A stretch of DNA of 33,786 nt. Origin: Candidatus Rokubacteria bacterium RIFCSPLOWO2_02_FULL_73_56 (GTDB lineage: Bacteria > Methylomirabilota > Methylomirabilia > Rokubacteriales > CSP1-6). Shown in pieces: positions 6,689-15,366 of the stretch. How positions within the stretch are numbered: the first letter of the stretch is position 1; each line of letters begins with the position of its first letter. A program made the translations under genes and the position numbers. The stretch lies in contig MGCF01000117.1 of the NCBI GenBank assembly GCA_001788495.1, positions 1 to 33,786 on the forward strand, written 5' to 3'. The notes under the pieces were generated by a model, which was not told the DNA's origin, made no database searches, and saw only the letters and a list, made by a program, of their open reading frames with translations.

Positions 6689-7471
6689 ATGAGCACGGTA
6701 CTCTACGAGCAGCAGGACCGGGTCGTCACGATCACCCTCAACCGGCCCGAGGCGATGAACTCCGTGGACCCGGAGACGCAGGCGGCGCTCGTCCAGGCGT
6801 GGACCCGCTTCCGCGACGACGACGCGGCCTGGGTCGCGATCCTCACGGGCGCCGGCGAGCGCGCGTTCTCCGCGGGCGCCGACCTCAAGAAGTTCGTCCC
6901 CGCCGAGTTCGCGCCCGGCGGCGGCGCGCCCCACAACGCCCACGGGCTCGGCGGGATCACGCGCGGGCTCGAGGTCTGGAAGCCGATGATCGCCGCGGTC
7001 AACGGCTACTGCCTGGCGGGCGGGCTCGAGCAGGCGCTCGCCTGCGACCTGCGGATCGCGACGCCGAACGCCACCTTCGGCCTCACCGAGGTGCGCTGGG
7101 CGATCATCCCCGGGGCGGGCGGCACGCAGCGGCTGCCGCGGGCGCTGCCGCTCGCGAAGGCGCTCGAGATGATCCTGCTGGCGCGGACGCTCACGGCCGA
7201 GGAGGCGCTGCGCTGGGGCCTGATCAACGCCGTCGTGCCGCCGGCGGAGCTGCTGCCGACCGCGCGCGCGTGGGCGCAGGAGCTGTGCGAGAAGGGGCCG
7301 CTCGCGCTGCGCGCCGCGAAGGAGGCCGTGGTGCGCGGGCTCACGATGCCGCTCGCCGACGGGCTCCGGCTCGAGGCGATGCTGTCGGCGGGGCTCCGCG
7401 GCACCGAGGACGCGGTGGAGGGCCCGCGCGCCTTCGCCGAGAAGCGGGCGCCGCGCTTCAGGGCGCGGTGA
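6689..7471 (+). CDS. Enoyl-CoA hydratase/isomerase (crotonase family)
   Basis: 260 residues. The crotonase signature is complete: oxyanion-hole segment AFSAGADLKKF, then GGLEQALACD and GLTEVRWAIIPGAGGTQRL. The two Glu residues correspond to the catalytic pair (E144/E164 in rat mitochondrial crotonase), so hydratase activity is likely. ATG 6689 has AAGGAG (6674-6679) at good spacing; the longer GTG start at 6665 has none. It should hydrate trans-2-enoyl-CoA to (S)-3-hydroxyacyl-CoA in beta-oxidation. It sits between an SDR and a Nudix hydrolase in the thiolase operon. Confidence 0.9.
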   Translation: MSTVLYEQQDRVVTITLNRPEAMNSVDPETQAALVQAWTRFRDDDAAWVAILTGAGERAFSAGADLKKFVPAEFAPGGGAPHNAHGLGGITRGLEVWKPMIAAVNGYCLAGGLEQALACDLRIATPNATFGLTEVRWAIIPGAGGTQRLPRALPLAKALEMILLARTLTAEEALRWGLINAVVPPAELLPTARAWAQELCEKGPLALRAAKEAVVRGLTMPLADGLRLEAMLSAGLRGTEDAVEGPRAFAEKRAPRFRAR

Positions 7472-7481
7472 GGGGCCGGGC

Positions 7482-8053
7482 ATGACGCTCGACGAGCTGG
7501 TCGCGCTGACGCGGGCGCGGCTCGGCGCGCGCGCGCGGCGGGTCGTGCCGCCGGGGCCGCTCGTCCAGGCCGCGGTGCTGGTGCCGCTCGTGGACCGCGG
7601 CGAGCCGTACGTCCTGTTCGCCAAGCGCACGGAGGACGTCGGCACCCACAAGGGCCAGATCTCGTTCCCGGGCGGCACGCTCGACCCTCTGGACGCCTCG
7701 CTCCTCGACACCGCGCTGCGCGAGTCCGAGGAGGAGGTGGGGCTCCCCCGCGCGGCGGTCGAGCCGCTCGGCGCCCTCGACGACCAGGAGACCTACGCGA
7801 CCCAGTTCGTGATCACGCCCTGGGTCGGCGTGGTGCGCGAGCGGGTCGTCTGGCGGCCCGACGGCGCGGAGATCGAGAAGGTGATCGAGGTGCCGTTCGG
7901 AGCGCTCGCCGAGCGCGCGAGCTTCCGCGTGGAGCACTGGGAGCGCGACGGCGTGGTCCGGCCGGTCTACTTCTTCGAGTACCAGGGCGAGACGATCTGG
8001 GGGGCGACGGCCCGCATCCTCAAGGGCTACCTCGACCTCCTCGAGGGCCCAGC

Positions 8054-8057
<4 letters not shown>
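7482..8057 (+). CDS. Nudix hydrolase, CoA pyrophosphatase type (NudL/YeaB-like)
   Basis: 191 residues. The segment KRTEDVGTHKGQISFPGG (48-65) is the UPF0035 signature of coenzyme A pyrophosphatases. It runs into the Nudix box, with REsEEEVG (80-87) supplying the metal-binding Glu residues. These enzymes split CoA or acyl-CoA to 3',5'-ADP and (acyl-)phosphopantetheine with Mg or Mn. A place among acyl-CoA genes fits a housekeeping role on CoA esters. Start ATG 7482 lies 10 bp after the previous stop. Its own stop overlaps the next start as ATGA. Confidence 0.88.
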
Positions 8058-8836
<779 letters not shown>

Positions 8837-8843
8837 CGCGCAC

Positions 8844-10994
8844 TCAGGCGGCGGGCAGGCGGACGCGGAGCGTCGTGCCGCGCCCGGGCTTGCTCTCGGC
8901 CTCGAGCGTGCCGCCGTGCATGCGCACGATGCCGAGGCTCACGGGCAGGCCGAGGCCGGTCCCGTGCCCCTCGGGCTTGGTCGTGTAGAAGGGCTCGAAG
9001 ATCCGCGCGAGGTGCGAGGCGGGGATTCCGGCGCCCGCGTCGGCGACGGCCGCGGTGGCGACGGGGCGCCCCTCGTCGTCCTGCGCGAGCTGCGTCTGGA
9101 CGAGCAAGAGGCCGCCGTGCTCCTCCATCGCGTCCACGGCGTTTGCCAGCAGGTTCAGGAACACCTGGGTGAGCTGGTCGCGGTCGCCGAGGATCGTCGG
9201 GAGCGCGGGGTCGAGGATCCGCTCGACCTCGATGCCGGCGCGCGCGATCCGCGCGCCGAGCAGGTCGAGCGCGCGCTCGATCGGCTCGTGGAGCGACAGC
9301 GGCGCCCGCACCGGCTCGCGCCGCCGGGCGAAGTCGAGGAGGCCGTGGACGATCTTCCCGGCGCGGTTCGCCTCGGCGACGATGGCGCCGAGGCGCTCAT
9401 GCGCGGTCGAGCCGGCCGGCGCCTCGCGCTGGAGCAGGCCGCTCTGGCCCAGGATGACCATGAGCGGGTTGTTGACCTCGTGGGCGACCGAGGCCGCCAG
9501 CTCGCCGATCGCGGCGAGCTTGGCCGACTGCACGACCGAGTCCTGCGCGCGCCGCAGCTCGTCCATCCGCGTCTTGAGATCCTCGTAGAGCCGCGAGTTG
9601 CTGAGCGCGATCGCCGTCTCGCCCGCCAGCATCTCGAGCAGCTCGATCTCCTGGCCGTCGAAGATCTCGCCCGAGAGCTTCTCGCCCACGAGCAGGACGG
9701 CGGCGACGGCGCCGCCGAGCAGCACGGGGACCAGGAGCGCGACCCGCGCGCGCTCGAGCCGCGCGATCGCCGGCCGCAGCCGGTCCTCGGCGGGCCCGTG
9801 GAACGCGCCCTCCTCGACGACGAGCGTCCGCCCGGTGGCGCGCAGCCAGAGCCCGAGGGCGTCCTCGACGGCGGCGTCCGCGGCCGGGGCCTCGGCCGCC
9901 TCGGAGGCCGCGCGGGCGAGCGGCGCGAAGGCGCCGGCCGCGGGGTCCCAGGCGAGGAGGCTCGCGTGGAGCACCGGCACGCGCCGGACGAGGCCCTCGG
10001 TGAGCGTGCGGCCGAGCGCCCCGAGCTCGAGCAGCGAGCCCAGCTCGCGGTTGAGCGCCAGGAGCGTGTCGCGCACGCCGTGGCGGCGGCGGAACATCAC
10101 GCGCTCGAGGCCGCCCTCGAGCTTGCGCAGGAACGGCAGCGCCACCGTGAACACGAGCAGCAGGATCAGCGTGTCGCGCGCGAGCGGCGCCAGCTCGGCG
10201 ACGGGCGCCGGGGCGGCGGCGTGCCCCTGGAACAGCTCGTCGAGCGCCCAGCGCGCCGCGAACAGGATCGGCGCGAGCGCGGCCGAGGTCAGCAGGTAGA
10301 GGACCGTGCGCCGCGCGAGCAGGCCGACGTCCACCAGGCGGTAGCGGACGATCGCCACGCCGAGCGCGAGCGCGAAGACCGCGTTGGCCGGGATGCCGAT
10401 CGGGTAGAGCCAGTCCCAGCGCGCGATGAAGCGGACGAAGTCCACGGCGCCGCCCAGCAGGCTGACGGCGACGCCCAGGATGACGAGGAGCGTGCGGTTG
10501 CGCCGGAAGCTCGAGACCTGCGCGCGGTGGGCGCGGAGGAGCCGGACCAGGCCGAGGACCAGGTAGCTCTGGAAGTAGACGAAGAACGGCGCGTAGAGCG
10601 GGCCCGCCGCGGGCATGAAGCCCCACGCCGAGACGTCCACGCCGCGCAGGAACCAGTGGGTCGGGCTCACGGCGAGGAACAGGGCGGCGAGCGCGTAGCC
10701 GGCGACGAGCGTCGGCCGGGGGCGCCGCGCGTCGAGGAACGCGAGCACGTAGTGGTAGAAGAGCACGGGGATCGGGATCACGCCGACGTGGAGGAAGTGC
10801 TCCCAGGCCACCGCGGTCTCGACGCTCGCCGTCGCGCGCAGGCCGAAGACGCCGAGGTTCCAGACGGCGAGCCCGGCGGTGAGGTACGCGAAGAGGAGGT
10901 TCCGGGGGCTCCGGCGGTCGGACACGAGCGCGCTGCCGAGGAGCAGCAGGTTCAGGCCGAGGGCCAGGAGCGGCAGGAGCTTATGGACGAGCAT
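8844..10994 (-). CDS. Membrane sensor histidine kinase (7TM N-terminus, GAF, HisKA, HATPase)
   Basis: 716 residues. About eight hydrophobic segments lie in 1-300, resembling the 7TM sensor module of histidine kinases. A GAF-like domain follows at about 320-470 (LLVPVLLGGAVAAVLLVGEKLSG, ending in IALSNSRLYEDL), then a short coiled coil. The H-box is SVAHEVNNPL with phospho-acceptor H505, and the ATPase domain has an N-box (NLLANAVDAM), DAGAGIP, FEPFYTTK and GTGLGLP. The H-box is of the NtrB/ZraS class, whose partners often work with sigma-54. Its start overlaps the end of the upstream STAS-GNAT gene by 14 bp. No adjacent response regulator is present. Confidence 0.92.
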   Translation of the reverse strand: MLVHKLLPLLALGLNLLLLGSALVSDRRSPRNLLFAYLTAGLAVWNLGVFGLRATASVETAVAWEHFLHVGVIPIPVLFYHYVLAFLDARRPRPTLVAGYALAALFLAVSPTHWFLRGVDVSAWGFMPAAGPLYAPFFVYFQSYLVLGLVRLLRAHRAQVSSFRRNRTLLVILGVAVSLLGGAVDFVRFIARWDWLYPIGIPANAVFALALGVAIVRYRLVDVGLLARRTVLYLLTSAALAPILFAARWALDELFQGHAAAPAPVAELAPLARDTLILLLVFTVALPFLRKLEGGLERVMFRRRHGVRDTLLALNRELGSLLELGALGRTLTEGLVRRVPVLHASLLAWDPAAGAFAPLARAASEAAEAPAADAAVEDALGLWLRATGRTLVVEEGAFHGPAEDRLRPAIARLERARVALLVPVLLGGAVAAVLLVGEKLSGEIFDGQEIELLEMLAGETAIALSNSRLYEDLKTRMDELRRAQDSVVQSAKLAAIGELAASVAHEVNNPLMVILGQSGLLQREAPAGSTAHERLGAIVAEANRAGKIVHGLLDFARRREPVRAPLSLHEPIERALDLLGARIARAGIEVERILDPALPTILGDRDQLTQVFLNLLANAVDAMEEHGGLLLVQTQLAQDDEGRPVATAAVADAGAGIPASHLARIFEPFYTTKPEGHGTGLGLPVSLGIVRMHGGTLEAESKPGRGTTLRVRLPAA

Positions 10995-11925
10995 CGGGCT
11001 CCCAGAGGCCGAGGGACGGGAAGCCGTCCCGCGCGCGCTGCGCCCGCATCTCGTCCTCGAGGATCGCGAACACGAGGATGTCCCAGCGCTGGTCCGCGTA
11101 GGTGCGCGCCTCGCGCAGGCGGCCCTCGAGGCGGAAGCCGTTGCGGCGCAGGGCGTTGACGCTGAGCACGTTGTAGGCGTAGACCTTCGCCTCGACCCGG
11201 CGCGTGCCGAGCGCGTCCATCGCGTACGCGAGCGCCAGGCGCGAGGCCTCGACGCCCCAGCCCGCCCGGAGCCCGTGGACGCTCGCGACGGCGGTCTCGA
11301 GGAACGCGAAGCCCTCGAGGAGGTTCACGCCGTAGAGCCGCACGAACCCGACCGGCGCGGCGCCCTCGGCCGCGGGCACCACGAGGAGCGTCAGCGCCGC
11401 GGGGTCGTGGAGGGCGCGGGCGACGAACTCCGGGTCGTGGACGCGCAGGTGACGGCCGAGGTAGAGGAGCGGGCTCCCGACCATCTGGTCGAGCAGGGGC
11501 TCCTGCGCCCAGCGCTCGAACAGGTCGAGCTCCTCCCACGCGGGCGGGCGCAGGAGCAGGCGCGCCGTCCGCGCGACCACGCTGGCCGGCGCGGCGGGCG
11601 GCTCGGGGGCCGCCACCGGCGCGGCGGGGCCGGCGCCGGGGCCCTCGAGCGGCAGCTCCTCGAGGAGCCCCGCGGCGAGGAGCGCGCGCCAGACGGCGGC
11701 GCTCGGCAGCACCGAGACGGGCGTGGCCTGCGCCCCGGCGCGGGCGACGGCCTGCACGAGGGCGGCGAGGCCCGTCACGTCGGTCGCCTTGACGCCCTCG
11801 AGGTTGAGCCAGAGACGCCGCGGCGCCGCCTCCAGCGCCGCGCACACGCGGCGGCAGAAGCCCGGCGCGGCGAGCGCCGTCAGCGCCTCGTCGGCCACCA
11901 GCTCGATCTCGGGTCGCGTCGCCAT
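10981..11925 (-). CDS. STAS-like domain fused to GNAT N-acetyltransferase
   Basis: 314 residues. Residues about 10-95 look like a STAS/anti-sigma-antagonist domain: LWLNLEGVKATDVTGLAAL has the D-x-(S/T)-G phosphosite (T51), and a helix-rich end resembles VRRLLELAGL. A Pro/Ala linker follows. From about 140 comes a RimJ/RimL-type GNAT domain, with RLLLRPPAWEELDLFERWA, the acyl-CoA loop GLRAGWGVEASRLAL and the C-terminal NVLSVNALRRNGFRLEGR. ATG 11925 is chosen because an in-frame extension to 11985 looks non-coding and contains a promoter-like site. The pairing suggests a modification or scaffold role in the downstream kinase's pathway (inference). Confidence 0.8.
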   Translation of the reverse strand: MATRPEIELVADEALTALAAPGFCRRVCAALEAAPRRLWLNLEGVKATDVTGLAALVQAVARAGAQATPVSVLPSAAVWRALLAAGLLEELPLEGPGAGPAAPVAAPEPPAAPASVVARTARLLLRPPAWEELDLFERWAQEPLLDQMVGSPLLYLGRHLRVHDPEFVARALHDPAALTLLVVPAAEGAAPVGFVRLYGVNLLEGFAFLETAVASVHGLRAGWGVEASRLALAYAMDALGTRRVEAKVYAYNVLSVNALRRNGFRLEGRLREARTYADQRWDILVFAILEDEMRAQRARDGFPSLGLWEPDARP

Positions 11926-11945
11926 GAGTTTCCGGATCGATGGGC

Positions 11946-11961
11946 TGCAAGGAGAGCGCCA
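11946..11961 (-). promoter_or_regulatory. Candidate sigma-54 (-24/-12) promoter
   Basis: The minus strand reads TGGCGC-TCTCC-TTGCA, one base off TGGCAC-N5-TTGCA, with GG and GC at the required spacing. It would start transcription about 10 nt before ATG 11925. The rest of the gap (11962-12074) shows no gene and only GC-rich inverted repeats. Confidence 0.35.
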
Positions 11962-12074
11962 CGGCGTGACATGAGGCGGATGCACCAGATTTTGGGTCAG
12001 ATTGACGGGGGCCCGACGGTGCCGCCGGGGGGGTGCCTGAAAAGCGGCATGTCGAACTGCTCAGAAAGTTGCCG

Positions 12075-13037
12075 CTACGGCCACCAGAGGTAGAGGAACT
12101 TGGGCCCGGTGCCGGCGAGCGCCGCGAAGCGCTCGAGCGCGGCGTCGAGCGCGGGCGCCGGCGCCTCGGCGCTCGCGTAGTAGGTCGCGCGGTACTCGCG
12201 CGGGCGGTGGTAGACGATCACGCGCGCCTCCTCGACGCCCGCCGCCTGGCGGGCGACGGCGAGCGCGTCGGGCATGTAGCCGACGCGGTCCACGAGGCGG
12301 CGCGCGCGCGCCTGCTCGGCCGTGTAGATCCGGCCGTCGGCGAGCGCCGCGGCCTCGGCGGCCGGGATCCGCCGCCGCTCGATCACCCTGGCGACGAACT
12401 GCGCGTGCAGCTCGTCGATCACCGACTGGAAGATGCCCCGCTCCGCGTCGGTGAGCGGGCGGAAGGGGCTCCCCATGTCCTTGCGCGCGCCCGACTTGAT
12501 CGCCGCGGCCGAGAGCCCGAGCTTCTGCATGAGCCCCTCGGCGTTCAGGCTCACCATGATGACGCCGATCGAGCCGGTGACGCTGGTCGGGTGGGCGACG
12601 ATCGTGTCGGCGGCGAGCGCCACGTAGTAGCCGCCGGAGGCGGCGACGTCCATCATGATCGCGACGACCGGCCGCTTCGTCCGCCGGCGCCACTCGGAGA
12701 TCTCGCGGTACAGGACGTCGGAGGCGGTCACCGTGCCGCCCGGGCTGTTCACGCGCACGACGAGCGCGCGGACGTCGTCGTCCGCGGCGGCCTTCAGCAG
12801 CTCCTCGCGCACGCGCGCGAGCAGCGGCACGCGCGGCGGCGCGGCGCCGAGCGTGAGGCTCGGCCGCAGCCCCTCGTCGGCGAGGAAGCCCGAGACGTCC
12901 AGGAGCAGGACCTTCGCGCGGCCGCCGCCCTCGACCACCTCTTCCTCGAGGGGCCGGATGCGGGGCGTGAGGTCGAGCGTGATCAGCGAGCAGCCCGCGA
13001 GCGCGGCCGCGAGCGCGAGGACGAGCGCGGATCGCAT
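12075..13037 (-). CDS. sppA: Signal peptide peptidase SppA, lipoprotein form
   Basis: 320 residues. A lipoprotein signal ends in LAGC, so Cys16 is probably lipidated and the enzyme membrane-anchored. The peptidase domain is the short (SppA 36K) type: RVNSPGGTVTASD, the nucleophile S134 in VAASGGYYVA, the oxyanion segment SVTGSIGV, and the general-base Lys K186 in ARKDMGSPF. It should degrade cleaved signal peptides on the outer face of the cytoplasmic membrane. ATG 13037 is only 6 nt from a TATACT -10, so the transcript is probably leaderless. A longer upstream open frame (to 13436) is antisense to the dehydratase and is rejected. Confidence 0.9.
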   Translation of the reverse strand: MRSALVLALAAALAGCSLITLDLTPRIRPLEEEVVEGGGRAKVLLLDVSGFLADEGLRPSLTLGAAPPRVPLLARVREELLKAAADDDVRALVVRVNSPGGTVTASDVLYREISEWRRRTKRPVVAIMMDVAASGGYYVALAADTIVAHPTSVTGSIGVIMVSLNAEGLMQKLGLSAAAIKSGARKDMGSPFRPLTDAERGIFQSVIDELHAQFVARVIERRRIPAAEAAALADGRIYTAEQARARRLVDRVGYMPDALAVARQAAGVEEARVIVYHRPREYRATYYASAEAPAPALDAALERFAALAGTGPKFLYLWWP

Positions 13038-13043
13038 GGGACG

Positions 13044-13085
13044 AGTATACCGGAGGCGCGCCGGCCGGGGCGGGGGCGCTATACT
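13044..13085. promoter_or_regulatory. Divergent -10 elements for sppA and the PLP dehydratase
   Basis: TATACT is present on the minus strand at 13049-13044 (6 nt before ATG 13037) and on the plus strand at 13080-13085 (10 nt before GTG 13096). No good -35 is seen for either. The short distances imply leaderless or nearly leaderless mRNAs. Confidence 0.5.
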
Positions 13086-13095
13086 TGCTCCGCCC

Positions 13096-14067
13096 GTGAG
13101 CGCCACGTCCCTCACCCTCGACGACGTCCGGACCGCCGCGCGGCGGCTCGCGGGGCGCATCCACCGCACGCCCACGGTCTGCGCCGACGCGCTGGACGAG
13201 GCCTCGGGCTTCCGGGTCTTCCTCAAGTGCGAGAGCCTGCAGCGCGCGGGCTCGTTCAAGATCCGCGGCGCGCTGAACAAGCTCCTGTCGCTCGGCGAGG
13301 CCGAGCGGGCGCGCGGCGTCGTCGCGTACTCGTCGGGCAACCACGCCCAGGGCGTCGCGCTCGCCGCGCGGATGCTCGGGACGCGCGCGCTCATCTGCAT
13401 GCCGAAGGACGCCCCCGCGGGCAAGCTCGCGGCCACGCGCGGCTACGGCGCCGAGGTCGTCTTCTACGACCGGCTCACGGAGGACCGCGCGGCGGTCGCC
13501 GCGCGCATCGTGGCCGACACCGGACGCGTGCTCGTGCCGCCCTACGACGACTACGCGATCATGGCGGGCCAGGGGACTGCCGCGCTCGAGCTCTGCGAGG
13601 ACGCGCCGGACCTCGACGCGCTGCTGGCGCCGGTGGGCGGCGGCGGGCTCATGGCCGGCTGCGCCACGGTCGCGCGCGCGCTGCGCCCCGGGAGCGCGGT
13701 GTTCGGCGTCGAGGCCGACACCGCCGACGACACGTACCGCTCGCTCCGGAAGGGGGAGCGCGTGACGATCCCGCCGCCGCCGACGATCGCCGACGGCATC
13801 CGCATCCAGACGCCGGGCGCGCTGACGTTCCCGATCCTCCGGGCGCACCTCACGGACGTGCTGCTCGTCAGCGACGACGAGATCCGCGCCGCGCTCGCCT
13901 TCCTGGCGCTCCGCGCCCACCTCGTGGTCGAGCCGACGGGCGCGGTGGCGCTGGCGGCGGTGCTGGCGGGCCGGCTCCCCGTGCCGAAGGGCGCGCGCGT
14001 CGGGGTCGTGCTCTCCGGCGGCAACGTGGACCCCGCGCTCCTGACCGAGATCCTCCAGAAGGCATGA
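13096..14067 (+). CDS. PLP-dependent threonine/serine dehydratase (or serine racemase) family
   Basis: 323 residues of the fold-type II PLP family. The cofactor Lys is K55 in GSFKIRGA. The substrate loop is SSGNHAQG, and the phosphate-binding loop is GGGGLMAG. There is no ACT domain, so it resembles catabolic threonine dehydratase (TdcB-like) or serine racemase rather than allosteric IlvA. The reaction would be deamination of L-Thr or L-Ser to 2-oxo acids. GTG 13096 is the start. Its stop overlaps the next gene as ATGA, an unusual operon with a REC-cyclase that may reflect only compact packing. Confidence 0.86.
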   Translation: MSATSLTLDDVRTAARRLAGRIHRTPTVCADALDEASGFRVFLKCESLQRAGSFKIRGALNKLLSLGEAERARGVVAYSSGNHAQGVALAARMLGTRALICMPKDAPAGKLAATRGYGAEVVFYDRLTEDRAAVAARIVADTGRVLVPPYDDYAIMAGQGTAALELCEDAPDLDALLAPVGGGGLMAGCATVARALRPGSAVFGVEADTADDTYRSLRKGERVTIPPPPTIADGIRIQTPGALTFPILRAHLTDVLLVSDDEIRAALAFLALRAHLVVEPTGAVALAAVLAGRLPVPKGARVGVVLSGGNVDPALLTEILQKA

Positions 14068-15125
14068 GCTTCACGATCCTGATCGCGGACGACGAGCCCG
14101 ACATCCGAGACTACCTGTCGGTGACGCTGCAGGACCTCGGCTACCGCACGCTGACCGCGCGCGACGGGCTGGAGGCGCTCGCCATGGTGGCGGCCGAGGC
14201 GCCCGACCTGGTGCTCCTCGACTGGCGCATGCCGCGGCTCGACGGCCTCGAGGTGTGCCGGCGGCTCAAGGAGAACGAGGACACGCGGCTGATCCCGGTC
14301 GTCATCGTGACCGCGCTCGACGGGCTCGAGAGCCGCATCCGGGGCATCGAGGCCGGCGCCGACGATTTCCTCACGAAGCCGCTCAACGAGCGCCAGCTCG
14401 TCGCGCGCGTGCGGACGGCGCTCCGGCTCAAGCGCGCCGTGGACGTGAAGCTCGGCGACCTCCGGCGCATCCGCGACCACTTCGCGCGGTTCGTGCCGGA
14501 GGCCGTGAAGCGGCTGGTCGCGCTGGACCCCGCGGCGCCCGCGCTGGCCAAGCGCGAGCGCGACGTCTCGGTGCTGTTCGTGGACCTGAGCGGCTACACG
14601 ACGCTCTCCGAGGCGCTGGACCCGGGGGCGCTGAACGCGCTGGTCGAGCGCTACTTCTCGAGCTTCCTCGACGGCATCCAGGAGGGCGGCGGCGACATCA
14701 ACGAGACCGCGGGCGACGGCTTCATGGCGATCTTCGAGGACCGGGACCCGCGCGCCCACGCCGGCCGCGCGGTGGACACCGCGCTCGACCTCCTCGCCCG
14801 GGCGCAGCGCCTGAACCGCGAGAGCGGCCCCGCGCCGCTGACGATCCACATGGGGATCAACTCGGGCCCGGCGCTCGTGGGCGCGACCCGGTTCGAGGGC
14901 GCGCGGGGGATCCGCTGGACCTTCACGGCGAGCGGGGTCGTCACGATCCTGGCCGCGCGCCTGGCCGCGGCCGCCGGGCTCAACCAGCTCTTCGTCGGCC
15001 CGGAGACGGTCGTGCGCGTCGGGAACCGCTACGAGGTGCGGGCGGCCGAGACGGCGACGCTCGGGCAGGTGCCGGAGGGCGTCCAGGCCTACCAGGTCCT
15101 GGGGCCGCGCCTCCGGCTCGACTAG
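14064..15125 (+). CDS. Response regulator with class III nucleotidyl cyclase domain (altered active site)
   Basis: 353 residues. Receiver domain 1-120 has ADDEPD, phosphoacceptor D53 in LLDWRMP and K105 in TKP. A linker with RFVPEAVKRL leads to a class III cyclase domain at about 160-345. Metal-binding Asp residues are D174 (LFVDLSGYT) and D218 (ETAGDGFMAIFED). In the segment usually written GDTVNLAARL this protein has GVVTILAARL: the Asp and Asn positions are V292 and I295, while R299 is kept. Cyclase activity is therefore uncertain. ATG 14064 overlaps the dehydratase stop. The TAG stop lies in the outer stem of repeat copy 2. Confidence 0.88.
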   Translation: MSFTILIADDEPDIRDYLSVTLQDLGYRTLTARDGLEALAMVAAEAPDLVLLDWRMPRLDGLEVCRRLKENEDTRLIPVVIVTALDGLESRIRGIEAGADDFLTKPLNERQLVARVRTALRLKRAVDVKLGDLRRIRDHFARFVPEAVKRLVALDPAAPALAKRERDVSVLFVDLSGYTTLSEALDPGALNALVERYFSSFLDGIQEGGGDINETAGDGFMAIFEDRDPRAHAGRAVDTALDLLARAQRLNRESGPAPLTIHMGINSGPALVGATRFEGARGIRWTFTASGVVTILAARLAAAAGLNQLFVGPETVVRVGNRYEVRAAETATLGQVPEGVQAYQVLGPRLRLD

Positions 15126-15366
15126 CGTTCCGTCCCCGAACTCCTGTCGAGCTCGCCGCCCGTCGTGCTGGCCGCCAGGCGCGGGCGGTAGGGGTCGACA
15201 GGACCCGTTCCCGCCACGGGGGCGGCGGGCCCCAAGCGCCCGGATGGAGCCCCGCCACAACGGGCCAAGCGGACGCGTGCCGCGTGGTCCGGTCGACCCC
15301 TACCGCCCGCGCCTGGCGGCCGGTCGCGCGGCGACCGTGAACAGGAGTTCGAGAACGGAACGCTAG
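15122..15366 (+). repeat. Structured intergenic element, copy 2
   Basis: Nested perfect stems run from stop codon to stop codon between convergent genes: 15122-15133 with 15355-15366 (12 bp, CTAG at both ends), 15138-15147 with 15341-15350 (10 bp), 15170-15199 with 15292-15321 (30 bp) and 15201-15205 with 15286-15290. The core 15201-15290 is 90 nt, as in copy 1, and shares its first 12 and last 20 bases. Inside, CCGCC/GGCGG, GCCC/GGGC and ACGCG/CGCGT hairpins are possible. Function unknown: bidirectional terminator, structured RNA or MITE. Confidence 0.8.

Noticed and set aside
8916-11159. 747-residue open frame antisense to the kinase and GNAT genes
   Set aside because: Low-complexity Arg/Glu/Ala-rich translation; the opposite strand encodes a complete kinase. 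It is a high-GC shadow.
10981-11985. Start of the STAS-GNAT protein at ATG 11985
   Set aside because: The extra 20 residues have no family match and contain the sigma-54-like site.
12061-13920. 619-residue minus frame across sppA and the dehydratase
   Set aside because: Overlaps two well-supported genes in another frame, with low-complexity product.
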